This document shows, in pieces, positions 36,821 to 50,187 of a DNA stretch of 64,000 nucleotides. Numbering within the stretch: position 1 is the stretch's first letter; each line of letters opens with the position of its first letter. The notes under the pieces are model-generated. The model did not search any database, was not told the DNA's origin, and saw only the letters and a list, made by a program, of their open reading frames with translations. The stretch spans positions 80,001-144,000 of the forward strand of contig VIIQ02000043.1 in assembly GCA_007449985.2 (NCBI GenBank), in the 5' to 3' direction. This stretch comes from Desmodesmus armatus (lineage: Eukaryota; Chlorophyta; Chlorophyceae; Sphaeropleales; Scenedesmaceae). Made by a program: the position numbers and the translations under genes.

Positions 36821-39800
36821 GCCCGTCGGCATCGTGCAGCAGAATCAGATCAAGAAGGCGCGCAAGATCCAGGATGACATCCGAGCTGAGCACGAGCGGC
36901 TGGTGGTGGGCCACTTGAGCAGGCTGCGGCGTGCAGCTGCTGCGGAGCTGCAGGCAGACTCGGCAGCAAAGCAGGTCACCATGGCGTGGCTGCAGGTATG
37001 TGCCTCCTCAGACTGAGTGGTGGACGCATTTGGCCCTGCTGTCCTTGCCTGCAAGCATGCATGTGGCTCCTTTAGGGATTGGGGTGTGCTGCCGCGTGCA
37101 GCTGCTGCGGAGCTGCAGGCAGACGCGGCAGCAAAGCAGGTCACCATGGCGTGGCTGCAGGTATGTGCCTCCTCAGACTGAGTGGTGGACGCATTTGGCC
37201 CTGCTGTCCTTGCCTGCAAGCATGCATGTGGCTCCCTTAGGGATTGGGGTGTGCTGCCGCGCGCAGCGCTTTGCGGCATTGCCGGCAGACTCGGCAGCAA
37301 AGCAGGTCACCATGGCGTGGCTGCAGTTACGCACCTCCTCAGGATAGAGTGGTGGCAGCTACTTGGGTTTGCCGCCGTTGCATTCAAGCATGCATGTAGC
37401 TTTCCTGGGATTGAGGTCTGGCGGTGGTTTGGAGCTGCGGCAGCGGTAGCTTTATTGGGGATTGAGGTCTGGCGGTGGTTTGGAGCTGTGGCAGAGCTGC
37501 AGGCAGACTCGGCAGCATAGCAGGTCACCATGGCGTGGCTGCAGGTACGCACCTTCTCGTGAACGAGTGGTTGCTGCAAGTGGCACTGCTGTCCTAGCCT
37601 GCATGCATGTGGACCCCTGGATGTTGAGGTGTGGCGGCCGTTTGCAGCGTTGTGCAGCGCTGCCGGCATACTTGGCTGCACAGCAGGTCACCATGGCGTG
37701 GCTGCAGGTAGGCCAACGGAGCGCAGTGTCGCGCTGGGTGCCCTTTCCTCTTGCCCAAGCTGCCCTTAAGTCCGACATTCCCCAGTACAGCCGCTTTTTT
37801 GCGCAAGCTATGTATCTCCTGTGTGCGCGGATGCTGATGTAACATCGCCTGCAGGGCGCACCCAGCAGTGAAGAGCTGGAGGCACTCGACCACTGGCGGG
37901 GGCTGCTATCAGCTGTGCTGGACCTGCAGGACCAGCAGCGGCAGCAGGAGGCAGCAGCAGGTGCTGCTGGCGGCTGCGGCAGCAGGGGCGGCGGCGGCGG
38001 CCAGCAGGAGGGGCAGCAGCAGCGTGCAGTCAAGCAGAAGGGCCACGGCAGCAGCAGGTTGGCTCTTGCAGGGATGGACGGCAGCGGCGGCGACGATCAG
38101 GGGCAGCAGGAGCAGCAGCAGCGCATGGCGAAGCAGAAGGGTGGTGGGGCCGCAGCGGGGCCTGTGCAGGAGAAGCTGTTGTTGTGGCTGCAGCAGCCGG
38201 ACAGCAGGCGGCATTACCTGCGGGTCGTGTTGGAGTGCCTCAGGGAGCTTTCTGCTGTTGAGATACCTGCACGGGTGCTGATGCAGCATCAGGTGGGTCA
38301 GCATACAGAGTGCATGTGTGTGCGCACTTAGGAGCCGCCCTGTTGAGATAGCCCTAGGACAGTCAAATGATGACGCTAGTGAGGGAAGCCAGGGAGTGCA
38401 CCTGCAAAAGATGAGTTATTGCTGTTGATGACTTGCTGCAAGGTATTCAGGGAGGTTTTTGACATGATTGGTGTTAGTGTGTCTGTGTGTGTGCTGAAGC
38501 GCGCGCTGCCTTAGGTACAGCAGTGGAGCCACCATACGGGATACTGCTGTGATGCGTGTGGAGGTCCTCGCCTGGCATGAGCTTGTTGTCCAAACACCGG
38601 AAGATGCAGGAGCTGACCCGTGCAGCGCTGTGTTGCCTGTGCTGTGTCCTGCTGTGCAGCTCATAGCGTTGGTGCAGCGCTGCAAGTGTGAGCACCAGCA
38701 TGAAGCTGTCAGGTCGCTGGCGGAGGCCACCCTGAGCCGCTGGAGGTGGCAGCTGGCTGGGCACATGCAGGTGAACGGCGTCTAGGCTGAGTTGGGTTTT
38801 TGGACTGGTGGGAGCACGTATATGCGTCTGGACTGGTGGGAGTGCAAGTAACAGCATGGCATTGCATCGCTTTCGCAGTAAAATCTGCATGGCATGTGGT
38901 TGGTCGATGAGCCTTGGTGTGGTCCAGGGGTGCTCAATCATGTAGCATGGTGAGAGGGCATGATGACGACCAGTCATGTGACCAAGAAGTCTCAAGGAGC
39001 GTGCCTGCGCCCTTTGCTGCAGGTTCTGTGTGAGCCCACATACATGCAGGACCATGCGGGTGTGCTGGAGGAGGAGCATGCTGCAGGACAGGTGCCGCTG
39101 CCAACGCTGCCACAGTACAAGCAGGTAGGGCCAACCTGTGGTGGCGTGTTCGCTGTTCTCATTGCTGTCCGTTCCCGTCCTTGTGGGTCCTGCTATGGAC
39201 CTCGCTTTCCCTTCCGATGCTGGGTGTCGTTGCAGCGTAGCTGCGTGAGCCGCCCGTGTGACCCCTTTCTCTTCAGGTAGGGCAAACCCTCAGGGGCGCC
39301 GCTGGCAGCTGTAGAAAAGGGCTGTGGCCAGTGACTACTGGCCATAATGTAGGCTGTGAGGTTGGCGTGGGGAATTATTCGCTGACCGCGGCGGCTGGTT
39401 GATGGTGACAGCCCGTCAGCACCTTGGATCCACACCCAACCTTTCGTTCAACTCACACCCAAGTATGCGACTGGTTCCGGTTGAACCGCAGTCATGTATT
39501 TGTCGGTGTGAGGCTTTGCCTCGTGCTCCCGGCAGTCGGGTTCCCTCGGCTGTTGTGTGTGTGGCCAGCCGGTGCCCCCCCCCCCCCTCGTCCCTTGAGA
39601 GGGAAGTTGAACAATGTTGGTTGTTGTGCGCGCAGGCTGTACTGGACACGCCGCTGCCGGTACTTCCAGGCCCTGGCAACCGCCATGCCTACACGCCAGC
39701 ACACAGCTACCAGCAGCATCACGTGGTGCATGTGCACCACCACCAGCACCACCTGACGCAGACGGCCAGTGCGCCCCAGCTGTACGACGCCTCTGCTGCA

Positions 39801-40379
39801 GCAGCAGCAGCAGGGTACGCCGCCCTGCAGGGATTCCCTGGGTTCACAAGTGCTGAGGGCGTCACTGCAGGGTTTGAAGGTGCTGCTGCAGGATTTGAAG
39901 GGTTCAACGCAGCCAATGCAGCTGCTGCTTACTACTCGCCAATGGCAGGGCTGCAGAGTGTGCAGCTGGGGGGTAGCAGCCCTTTGTCTCAACTCTCAGG
40001 GCAGCAGCAGCAGCAGCAGGTTATGATGTATGGTCCACGCAGCATGGGCTTGTGCCTACCCGGGCCGCAGCAACAGCAGCAGCAGCTGCTGGGAGCAGAT
40101 GGTGGGTTTGCAGCGGCAGCAGGAGGAGGGGGAGGGGCGGGAGTGGGAGCAATGCTGGCACCTGGCGATGCAGCTGCTGGCCTGTCAGCGATGCCGGCAG
40201 GTTGGCAGCAGGCTGCTGCGGCTGGTGCAGCTGCTGCTGCAGCCGATGCGGCCGGCAGCAGTTTGTACATGTACGGCATGCAGGTACCTTCCAGTGCCTC
40301 ACCTGCAGCTTATGGGGCCATGATGGGGGAGCAGCAGGCAGGCGCAATGTCCATGCAGCAGCAGCCACAGCTTTTGTAG
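36821..40379 (+). CDS. TFIIS N-terminal-like domain protein, Gln/Ala-rich tail
   Basis: Exons: 36821-36995 (PVGIVQQNQIKKARKIQDDI...), 37855-38292, 38660-38770, 39023-39124, 39636-40379, in phase after the first. The end of the second and all of the third exon read LRVVLECLRELSAVEIPARV then LIALVQRCKCEHQHEAVRSL and AEATLSRWRWQLA. This fits the LW/TFIIS N-terminal helical domain (pattern: L-x2-L, V/I at the middle, R..A..L...W), known from elongation and chromatin factors such as TFIIS, IWS1, PNUTS and plant LUMINIDEPENDENS. Gln-rich segments lie before it; after it come His-, Ala- and Gly-rich stretches to the stop at 40377-40379. A nuclear role is inferred. The start codon was not found. How exon 1 reaches exon 2 is unsure because its 3' half is copied five times. 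Confidence 0.55.
36930..37710 (+). repeat. Five tandem copies of an exon end in the TFIIS-like gene
   Basis: The stretch GCAGGTCACCATGGCGTGGC plus TGCAG ends at 36995, 37160, 37326, 37544 and 37707. Most copies keep a GT donor (GTATGT, GTATGT, none, GTACGC, GTAGGC) and intron text such as TCAAGCATGCATGTAGC-like sequence. Only the third has lost the donor (TTACGC). Confidence 0.9.
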
Positions 40380-41188
40380 CAGGGTGGTTGTAGTTTAGGC
40401 GCAACACTGTTGATTTTACAATGCACTTGCTTACAGGCACTACTGTGGTAGCTGCTGAGCTGCTGCATGGTGCTGGTTGTCAGCATGGGGGGGAAGGCCT
40501 GCACCAAAAGTGACTGGTCAGCACCCATCTGTGCAGCTGTTATGAGGTCTGCTTGGAGGACAAGCCAGGCTACTCTGGAAAGGGGCCATCAGTTGTGGTT
40601 ATCAACCAGTGTTTCTTTCCTGCGTGCCTGTTTGTTTAATTGTGTGCCATGCGTCGATGATGGAACCTGCTGCAACATGCAGGTATGTTGGTGCCGGTTG
40701 CTGTCCGGTCATGTTTAACCCAAAGGGAAACCCTCAAAGTGTGATGCAGCGTGCTGGTATGTGTTTATTGAACCAGAGTCAGCACAGCAACTTTGGGTTG
40801 TATGCAGGTGAACAAACCAGGCACGTGGCTCAGCAGTGTGGGCCAGCAATGTGGGCCAGCCTGTCATCTTCAAGAGGAGCAGACCACCCCTGCCAGGCAG
40901 GCACAATGTCGGTCAGTAAATTTTGTTTCAGTCGATGGCCTCGAAACTGTGAGCATACTTTTGTGCGGTTTGCGGTTCGTCACAACGACCCAATGAGCAG
41001 ATCACACAGCTGTACAGCTGACAGTCAAACCCACAACTCCACTTTGAAAAAAAACATCATGGCATCAGTTGCAGATTACGCAACTTACACTACGTGCAGT
41101 TTTTTGGGGTGACCTGTGAACCCACTATCCAGCATGTGCAGTCCACAGCAGCAGTAGAGTGATGTTTCCAAGTTGAGTTCTGAGCCTC
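40380..41188. other. Spacer; no confident gene
   Basis: No exon is supported. It may contain 5' exons of the next gene. Confidence 0.35.
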
Positions 41189-43638
41189 ATGTCCCCAGTA
41201 CTCCCAGGGGCCTGTCATGATGAGCACGTTGCAGCTCTGGAGCAGGAGCTGCTTCTTTATCAGGAACACGCAGCAGAGCTGGTGCAGACAGCAGCAGCGG
41301 AGATCAGAGCCTGCCAGGACGAGCTGCAGCAGGAGCGGCAGCAGCACAAGCAAACTCAGGCGCAGCTTCATGCTCTACAGGACGTGCTGGACACTTTGAC
41401 ACCCAGCCTGAAGACCCTGACGCAGAGGCTAAAGGTGCAGGACAAGGCTTGGTTGTGCTGGGCCCAATAACAACACCAGCCATTGCTGCATGTACTGTTG
41501 TGTCTGCCTGTTGGCACGGCCAATGTGGAAATCAAAGTGCCCGCCAGGCTCACATTACGTGACTCTCATGCTTTTTCATATATCAGCACATCAGCACAAG
41601 AGGTGATAATTGCCTTTCAATCCTCCCATGATGCTGCAGGATGAGGTTGCCGTGCCCTCCCTTCAAGCCCCCACCCTGCCAGCACAAGCCGCTGCTGCAG
41701 CAGGCGACAACCTGCAGGACCAGCAGCAGCGGATCCTGCAGCAGATTGCTGACAGCATGCCAGGATCGGCACGGGGCATGGACCCTGTTGCTGTTGTTGA
41801 CCTGGCAGCAAGGTCCTTCAGTATCCTTGCAGAGTTTGGTGCTGGCCTGTATGCCAGCCAACCCTGGGCTCATCACCTGCAGGAGCGTGCTGCCACGGTA
41901 TGTGTGGCAGCTGAAGAGACGGGGCGAGCGAGCAGGGCGCTGTGCCAGCGCAGCATATCCAGGAGCAGCAGTATCGGCAGACCCTCCCAGCAGCGCAAGC
42001 AGCATCTGTACCAACCATCTAGCAGTTTGCAAAGGGTGTGCAAACAGTGGGCAAGTACTGACGTGTGGGTTCCTATGTTGGTTCTTCCTGCAGGTTGAGC
42101 ATGCACCTGAAATGGTGCAAGCCCTGGCTCAGATGGCAGCACAAGCAGCAGCAGCAGCAGCAGCAGCACCTGTTGGCAGAGATGCTCAGCGCCTGCAGCA
42201 GCAGATGGGGCAGCAGTTGGAGCGGCAGCTGCAGGGTGCTGCCGCTGCCGCTGGTGCTGATGCTGATGGCACAACAGCTGCACAGCAGCAGCACCACAAG
42301 CCAGCACTGCCGCAAGTAGACCCTCATCGACAGCAGCAGAAGCAGCAGGTGGAGCGAGTGCAGGACAGGGGCCGGTCAACAGGCCGCAGCAAGTCCCCCT
42401 CCAACAGGAGGAAGGGTCGCGGCAGCAGAAGCCGCAGCCGCAGCCGCAGCAGACGGCGCAGCAGGAGCAGGAGCCGCACCAGGAGCAGGGGCAGGGCGAG
42501 ACGCAGGTCTCCAGGGGGACCAATCAACAGCAGCAGGTCTCCAAAGCAAGGGCACCACCACCAGCAGCAGCAGCAGCAGCGACGGTCTCCCCGCAGGGCC
42601 CGATCACGGAGCAGGAGCAGGGGCGGCCGGCGGCGCAGCAGATCTAGGAGTGGCAGTAGGGGCAGGCCTTCCAAGCAGCGCAGGCAGCAGTCGCCTGCCA
42701 AAAACGCAGTGCCAAACACAGGCAGGGCTGATGGCCAGCAGCAGCAGCAGCAGCAGGCGAAACAGAGGCAAAGTGGCTGGGACAAGCACCAGCAGCAGCA
42801 GCCGCAGCAGCAGCAGCAGCAGCATCATGTGCCGAACTGGCAAGGCGTCATTGCTGCTGCAAACCCCGTGATTGTGCAGGCAGCAATGCTGGCAGCCCTG
42901 CAGTTTCAAGGCGTGGGGGCCACTGGTACCCCCCAGGCGCCACCGCCAGCTTCTATGCCTGCTGCTGTTGCTGCTGCTGCTGGAGTGCCAGTGGCTGCAC
43001 TTGGGTTTGGTGCAATGGTTACACCTGCTGCAGCAGCAGCGCCGCCGCCGCCGCCCCCACCGCCACCAGCAGCAGCAGTAGCACCAGCAGCTGGGACGGG
43101 AGCGATAGCCGCCAAGAGCTTTGGGTGGCTCCTGCAGCTGCTGCTACTGCTGCTACTGCTGCTACTGCTGCTCCCAGCCGCAAGGAAGCTGACACCCAGG
43201 CTGGTGCAGCAGTTGCAGCAGCGTCACCAGTAGCAGCAGCAACACCAGCACCAGCAGCAACACCAGCAGCACCAGCAGCAGTACCAACACCAACAGCAGC
43301 AGCAGCACCAACCGCAGCAGCAGCAGCAGCAGCAGCAGGACCATCGCCATCCCAAGCAGCGCCTGGGTGGTCCACTGAGGCACCTCCACCACCAGTGGCA
43401 CCACCACCACCAGTAGCAGCAGCAGCAGCGGCAGCAGCAACAGTAGCAGCCCAGCGTGGAGATGCAGCAGCACCGGCAGCAGCAGCAGCAGCAGCTGGTT
43501 CACCCGGCAAGGGTGCAGCTGCTGACGTCACAGGGCTAAGCTTCAAGCTAAAAGCCAAGGGCACTCGGGCACAACCCGCACACGCGGCCAAGCTGGCTGC
43601 AGCAGCAGCCGCAGCAGCAGCAGGCGGTACGCCTGAAG

Positions 43639-43670
<32 letters not shown>

Positions 43671-44241
43671 GTGGCGTCACCGCAGCCGGCAGACCCCCAA
43701 GAGGCTGTGCAGCAAGGCAGGAGGAAGGATCGTCAGTCGGCTGCAGCGGAGGTGCCTCATGCCGCTGCTGCTCCTGCTGCTGCTGCTGCTGCTGTTGGCA
43801 GTCAGCCGCCTCCCCAGAGAGATGAAACAGTGGAGTATCTTACCACAGAGCAACTGGCCCAGCAGCTGCGCATTGCACCAGCAGCGACAGCAGCAGCAGA
43901 GCCGTCGCCGTCACCGACAGCAGCGGCAGCAGCAGAGCATATCAATGCTTTGATGGACACACTCATGAGCAGGCAGGCTAAGGCTGCTGCTGCCACTGCT
44001 GCTGCTGCTGGTGCTGGAGCAGCCAGTGGGGATGGCACAGCAGAGGAAGCACCGACTTCAGCAGCAGCAGCAGCAGAAGGGTTGGCTGCTGCTGCTGGGG
44101 ACACAGCATCCGCCCAGCAGCAGCAGCAGCAGCACCAGTCAGGTGTGCTGGGATCTGGGTTGGGGTCAGCAATCCGCTCCCTTGCTGCCCTAGTGGTGAA
44201 GAAGACGCGTGGCACCAGCAGCAGCGCTGCTAGTACACCCT

Positions 44242-44277
<36 letters not shown>

Positions 44278-46820
44278 CAGGCACAGCAGCTGTTACTACT
44301 GCTGCTGGTGCTGCTGCTGGTGTTGCTGCAGCAGCCAACAACGACGGTGGCAGCAGTGCATCCAAGCAGCCCAAGAGCGGTCATCGCAGCATGCTGCGTG
44401 CAGCTGCTGCTGCCGCAGCAGCGGAGACAGCTACGCGCAGCATCCCTGCGGTCAAGCTGGCTGAAGTACAGGGGGTGGGTGCTGATGCTGCTGGTGCTGG
44501 TGCTGCTGCTGCTGCTAGCAGTGGGGCTCCAGGCTTTCACCGTCAGCAGCAGCAGAACCAGCAGCAGCAGCAGCCTTATGCTGGCGGTTACACTGCAGCA
44601 GCAGCAACAACCACAGCAGCGGGAGGCCGAGCGGTTGAAGATGCAGGGGGCAATTATGTCATGTGTGGTGCTGCTGCTGCACCACAGGGGGGCACCCCAA
44701 GGCCTGGGTCCTATGTCTCTGCTGCCCATGGTGATATCAGCATTGCAGGTGGGCAGCAATATAGTGGTGCTGCACCAATGGAGCTGCTGCAGCAGCAGCA
44801 GCAGCAGGAGCAGGCTGGTGGGCCTCCACGAGGGGCAGCCAGGCCTCAAGACAGCAGCAGTGACCGGGTAACCAGGGGCAGCTCGGGTCGGGGTGGGGAC
44901 AGGGCTGGGGTTGGTGCTGCTGCTGCTGGTGGTACCAGGGGTGGGGGAGCCAGGGATGACAGGGCAGGCAGGCAGAGGTCTGCGAAAGACAGCAGCAGGG
45001 ACAACACCGGTGCTGCTGCTACAGCCAGGGGCACTCGAAGCAGGGACGGTACAGCTGCTACAGCCAAAAGTGACAGCCCAGGCGCCCAAAGGGCTGGTGG
45101 GAACAGTGCCAGTGCTGCTGCTGCTGCTGCTGCTGCTGGCTCTGCTGCCGATGGAGTGCGAACAACCGCACCGGACACGGCCGTTGGGTATGCACCAGCA
45201 GCAGAAGCAGCAGGAGGGTCAGCCGGACAGGGTGCTGCTGCTGGGGTCAAGCCTGGATCCAGGGCTGAAAGGGCACTCCAACGGGCTATGGCTGCTGCAC
45301 AGATCCCAACTGAGGCTGCCCACCAGCAGCAGCAACAGCAGCAGCAACCGCAGCAGAAAGGGATGAAGCCCCAGCAGTCCCCAGCACAGCGCCAGAAGCA
45401 GCAGCAGCAACAGCAGCAGCAGTCCCCAGCAAAGGGACAACAGCAGCAGCAGGCCAGGGCAGCAAGCCACCCCTGGAAGCAGATTGGCCGCAAGAGCGGC
45501 AGCCAGCAGCAGCAGCAGCAGCAGCCTGCTGGTACCCATGCTGGCGTCCCATTGGCCCAGCAGCCGTGGCGGCAGCGAGGCAGCCAGCAGCAGCAGCAGC
45601 AGCCCATGCAGCAGGCACTAGGTGACCAGCAGCAGCAGCAGCAGCAAGGCCAGGGCGCTGGGGTACCCGGCATGGTGTTTGAGCCATTGGGGGTAGCAGC
45701 AGGTGCTGCTGGTCCCATGGGTTTGCAACTGCTGCCAGGGCTTGTGCAGTTTGGGCAGCAGCAGCAGCAGCAGCAGCAGCAGGCTTCACCAAGCTATGCA
45801 AGCAGTGGTCCTGGGTTCTTTGGTGCACCGGCAGACCAGCATATGGGCCAGCCACAGCAGCAGCAGCGGCAGCAGCAACCGCAGCAGCAGGTGCAGTATG
45901 TCAGCTACCCACCAAGTGTCGCCACCACAGCAGTCAACCAGCCCTACGTAGACACAGCAGCAGCAGCTGCAGCAGCTGTAAGGGCGGGGACGGCGTACGT
46001 TGTGCACCAGCAGCAGCCCCAGCCGCAGCCCCAGCAGCAACAGTCATTGGCGGTGCAGCTACTCGGGCCTAGCAGCGGTAGTGGCTACACTGTCCCTGTC
46101 AACACAAGCAACACAGGCTTGCCTCCTTCCCCTGCTGCTGCTGCTGCTGGCATCGGTGGCGTTGCGAGCAGTGCTGCTGCTGCTGCCGCCATCGCTGCTG
46201 GGAGGGCGTTTGCAGCGCAAGGGGCTTTGCCGGCAACTGGCAGCAGCGGCGGCGGCAGCAGCAGCAGCGGCATGCAGGCTGGGGGAGCAGCCCAGAGTGG
46301 GGGTGCAGCATCAACCCGGCATCACACTTTGAGAGAATCCACTCTGCCCAACTGGCTGCTGGCCAGCATTGCAAAGCCACCACCACCACCTCAGCAGCAG
46401 CAGCAGCAGAGCTATGTCGTGGTTCCGTCAGCACCCCAGCAGCAGCAGCAGCAGCAGGCGCCGACTCAGAGCTTAGCACAGCAGCTCAGTATGCTGTACT
46501 CTGTGACGACACCGCAGCAGCAGGACCAGCTGCAGCAGCCACAGCTGCAGCAGCAGCAGGTAGCGCAGGGTGGGTATGGCATGCCAGGCTCAGCTGGTAT
46601 GCAGTTTGTTGCGGCAGGTCAGCCTGCGATGGCAGCTGTGGGGCAGGGGCATGGGGTGTTGGCTTACCAACAGCAGGGGGCAGCGCAAGTGCATCAGCAG
46701 GTTGGGATGCAGCAGGGGCAGCAGCAGTTTGTGGGTCAGGGGCCGGCTGGGGTGTATGGGGGTCCACTGGAAGAGCAGGAGGGTCCTTTAGGGTTGCAGG
46801 GCACCCTGCGGCGCTACTGA
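41189..46820 (+). CDS. Giant RS-rich, poly-Gln/poly-Ala protein
   Basis: Exons 41189-41434, 41640-41897 and 42094-46820 join in phase, about 1743 residues after one frame correction. Exon 1 is a coiled-coil candidate (EQELLLYQEHAAELVQ...QAQLHALQDVLDTL). Exon 2 reads QQRILQQIADSMPGSARG and AARSFSILAEFGAGLYASQ. Exon 3 has an Arg/Ser domain at about 42360-42680 (SRSRSRSRSRRRSRSRSRT), typical of splicing-related proteins. It then has very long Ala/Gln/Pro runs with short unique islands (STLPNWLLASIAKPP) and stop 46818-46820. The frame must change near 43121-43125: one G appears to be missing after AGCTTTGGG. RS and poly-Gln content suggest a nuclear, condensate-prone protein; this is inference. 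The start at 41189 is tentative. Confidence 0.55.
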
Positions 46821-46964
46821 CCGACTACAGCACCTGGCTGGCTGCTTCAAACAGTGTATCGCGTGTATATTGTTGCGCTGTTTTTGTCTTGGCATTGATG
46901 TGACAGGATGCTTGTAACGGCAGACGTGTTCCGGTAGCGGTTGTGGCCGCGGTCTCGTGGAAAC

Positions 46965-49027
46965 ATGGGGAAGGTCGGCAGAAAGCAACCAAATTTCAGC
47001 AACCTTGCACCACCGGCGTTGACCCAACCTGTACTTGCGCGAGCTGCACGCGTCGTCAACATGTGCATGCTGCCGGAGCCAGCGGAAACGGCCCTGTCCT
47101 ACCTTATGGAAGCATCAAACTATGTGTTGAAACATGCACGGGACGACAACACTTCAAGGTCGCGACTCATGTCATATGAAGCATACTACGACTTGTTGGA
47201 GGGGTGGATGGTGCTGTCTGACACTGCGGCTTGGAAAAACAGAGCAGGGTGCATTGATATACCCCCTGCTGGACGAACTGCACCTGCAGCTGCATACAGT
47301 GAAGTACAAGTGGCGTTATCACCGGTATGACGGCGGGGTGGAGTCAGCACAGTCCAACACATCATCTGTCAGCGGGTGGCCAGCAGCAGGCATCGAAGCT
47401 GTTCAACAGTTCAAGAGGCGTGTCAAGAAGCAGAAAGAACGGATCGCAGGCTTGGAGCCTGGAGCCAGGTGATTCTCAGATGTAGTGATGGCCTGCCAGG
47501 TTGCACAATTTGTAGGGGCCCCACCGCCCGCCAGTGCGGAAGAGCCCCTTTTCCCATCCTGCCAACCCTGCCAATTGCTGGCCATGCACTGCGCCTTGGC
47601 TGTGGGGCATCTGTGCTTACCATCCATCTGCAAGTCACGCATTGACATACGCCCCCCCCTGCGCACGTTCGCGCGCGCGCGCGGCCCACGAGTCAATGTT
47701 TAGCATACAAGTACTGAGCTAGTAGCTTATGATCCTACTGAATCGCGCTTCTCAGGCTGCCATGCCTCCATGCCTCTGCGCTGCAACTTAGCTTGCGCCC
47801 CTGCTGTGCCGTCTTCCATGCCTCTGCCCTGTTCCTTCAGGATCAGCGAAGATCCCGCGATGCGCCTGGTCCACTGCACAACACCCAAGAACAAGGACAG
47901 CATCCTGGGAGGCAGTTGGCTCAAAGGCTCAAGCAGTGCCACTGCTGTGCGGCGCTGGGACTCCAGCTACCTCGACAAACCCTACTACTCAAGCCCGGAG
48001 GTCAATGCAGGCTGCTCTGCCTTGAGCAACCAGGTCGTGACATGCTTCCAGATGAAACCCTCTGGCAAGCGCCGTGTAGGAGGCTTCCCCTGCTGCCGTC
48101 ACGGGTTTGGCTCGGCGGACGTGTGGCTGGAGGGTGCTGTGGCAGAGCGCGCCCTGCATGGGAAGTGGTACGTGTGCATCCCTGACGAACCCAAAGAGGG
48201 TGACATCCATGACTTCTGGAATATCCATATTGTGAGGGTGAGAAACAGTGTAAACAAGGTGCTTACAGGCCGCGTTGTGGTTTGTGATATGTGGATGTCA
48301 GCCTTTGCAAGATGTCCATGCACGCTGCATGATGAGTGACAAGGGAATCAACCCACCAGGCCATCAACTCTTGTCCTTCCGTTTCAGTTACAGTTACAGT
48401 GATTGGCTCAGCAAAAGCTGAGCAACCCACAAACCTTTCAAACTGGCAGGCTGCGCTCCAGGGTGCAGGTGATCATTGACTCCAATCCTTGAGCACCACT
48501 CCATGCTAGGCCACCAACCAGCACCGTTTATGGTGGCAATGATTGTGCTGATGGTGGGGGAGCAGGATGGCATCCGACGATTGAATACAAGTTGTATGCC
48601 ATGCAACTTGGCAAGCCTTGTATGCCATACAAAACCGGGCTTGCTGTCTGTGCTGCTGTTGCTGAACACTGTGTCTGCCAAGCAGGCTGCACCTGGCATC
48701 AAGGCAGCACTGCGCGCATTCTACCCGCAAGACGAGGAAGGAGACGATGGAGGAGACTTTGGGGTGTTCAAGGTTCTGAACTTCGACCGCTTGGATGACA
48801 AGCTGTATGCAGCTTGGCACTATGCCACAAAGCGCAGCAGCAGCAACGGCAGGGCAGCCCACCTTCACCTGCACGTCCTCACAGCTGAGGGCTTGCCACT
48901 GCCTGGCATTGCTGCTGCACAGGACTCATCATCGGATGATTATGAGGATGATGATGATGACTCATCATCATCATCAGATGATGTTGACCTGGCTGCAGCC
49001 ATGGGGGCAATGAGGCTGGGACGTTAG
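46965..49027 (+). CDS. Unrecognised three-exon protein, about 413 residues
   Basis: Exon 1 (46965-47468) starts MGKVGRKQPNFSNLAPPAL and ends KKQKERIAGLEPGA. Exon 2 (47841-48231 or -48237) begins RISEDPAMRLVHCTTPKNKD, and exon 3 (48686-49027) begins AAPGIKAALRAFYPQDEEG. Exon 3 ends in an acidic Asp/Ser tail (DSSSDDYEDDDDDSSSSSDD) and stop 49025-49027. Phases join exactly if one extra base is removed from exon 1 near the AAAAA at 47233-47237, where the frame moves from SDTAAWK to TEQGALIYPLLDELHLQL. Exon 2 is rich in Cys, Trp and Gly (GGFPCCRHGFGSADVWL, GKWYVCIPDEPKEGDIHDFW) and looks like a compact domain. The segment RLVHCTTPKNKDSIL faintly recalls the start of ADP-ribosyltransferase folds; this is weak. 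Confidence 0.6.
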
Positions 49028-50187
49028 GCTTTACTGTCACAGGGCCAGGCCGCCGGCCGCCGGGTTCCGCATCATAACATCAGCAGTATGGGTCACTAAC
49101 TACAGTAGTCAGGCAGTTTGAGTCAGTAGTCGTGCAGAATGATCGCTTGTCAGATGAGCCATGCCAGTTGCAGCGGCACCGGCGCTCAGCGTTGTCGTAC
49201 TCTAGCGCTGGTAGGGATTGCAAAACCAAAGTTTGGTCTGTCCAAATGCACTGCTTGAAACCGCTTGTGCATGCCGCTTGTGCCAGGCTGGCAGCACAGC
49301 AGCCAAGACAACCTGTTGGCAGGCTTGATGCTCAGCGCATGTTGGGCATCTGGTTGATGCACATACTCCCACGATTTGTTGTAGTAAGATCGCAGAGGCT
49401 GAAGCTGCCGTGTCTACTTCTGTGATACTTTCCACGTTTTGTACATGCAGTGCAGCGTGACTGATGTATGTTTGGGGTAGGGCACTAGGTACAGATGCCA
49501 TCGTTGTCACATTTGTTGGTTGAGGGCGTGGTTTCAGGGTTGGGGATACTGAGAGGCTGTAACAGTTGCTGACTGGTGGCTGCTCTAGCTGACACCGTTT
49601 CCACCTGACTCTGCTTTTCTGCTCACCCTGATGTGTGCGCTCCTATCAATCAGGGTTACAGAACAATGGATATCGTGTTTCCGAACAGTTTCATTCAGCA
49701 TGTTTGATTCGGAATGACATGGTCCAATTGGTAACTGGCACGATGCCTCATTTATGACGGTCCTCAGCCGCCCACACCTTGCTGTGTGCCATGGCACTGG
49801 TAGCCTCCTGACGGCTCCAGCCTAGCACACACCCATTGAGACTCAACATGCACACTGACACCCTCGCAGCAGTTGCCAAGGGTGGGAGTGCAGCCTGCAC
49901 TGATAATCATCTGTGTAATCCTTCCTAGCATTTGTTGTACACTGCAGTCTTACTGCAGCCGCTGCGGCACACGTGTTATCAAACTGCGCGCAGGTCGCAG
50001 CTGTGCAGTTGGATGCAATCACACTTGTTGGTCAGTTTGCACGCGTGTCACACAGCGGTCACACAGTACGATCACACCTTTTACTAAGATGTGTCCTTTC
50101 ACACACATAACACTCCTGATGTGCGAGTGAAGAGCAAAACTGGGACCTTGTACATGCAAAAAGTAGCAACAGATGCAACACAACTTG
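49028..50187. other. Spacer; no gene seen
   Basis: No exon can be supported on either strand. Confidence 0.4.

Noticed and set aside
43125..43200. Poly-Leu stretch at the end of the 41641-43233 frame taken as a membrane segment
   Set aside because: It is the wrong frame of an Ala/Thr repeat after a one-base shift; the next frame continues the Ala/Gln protein for 1231 codons.
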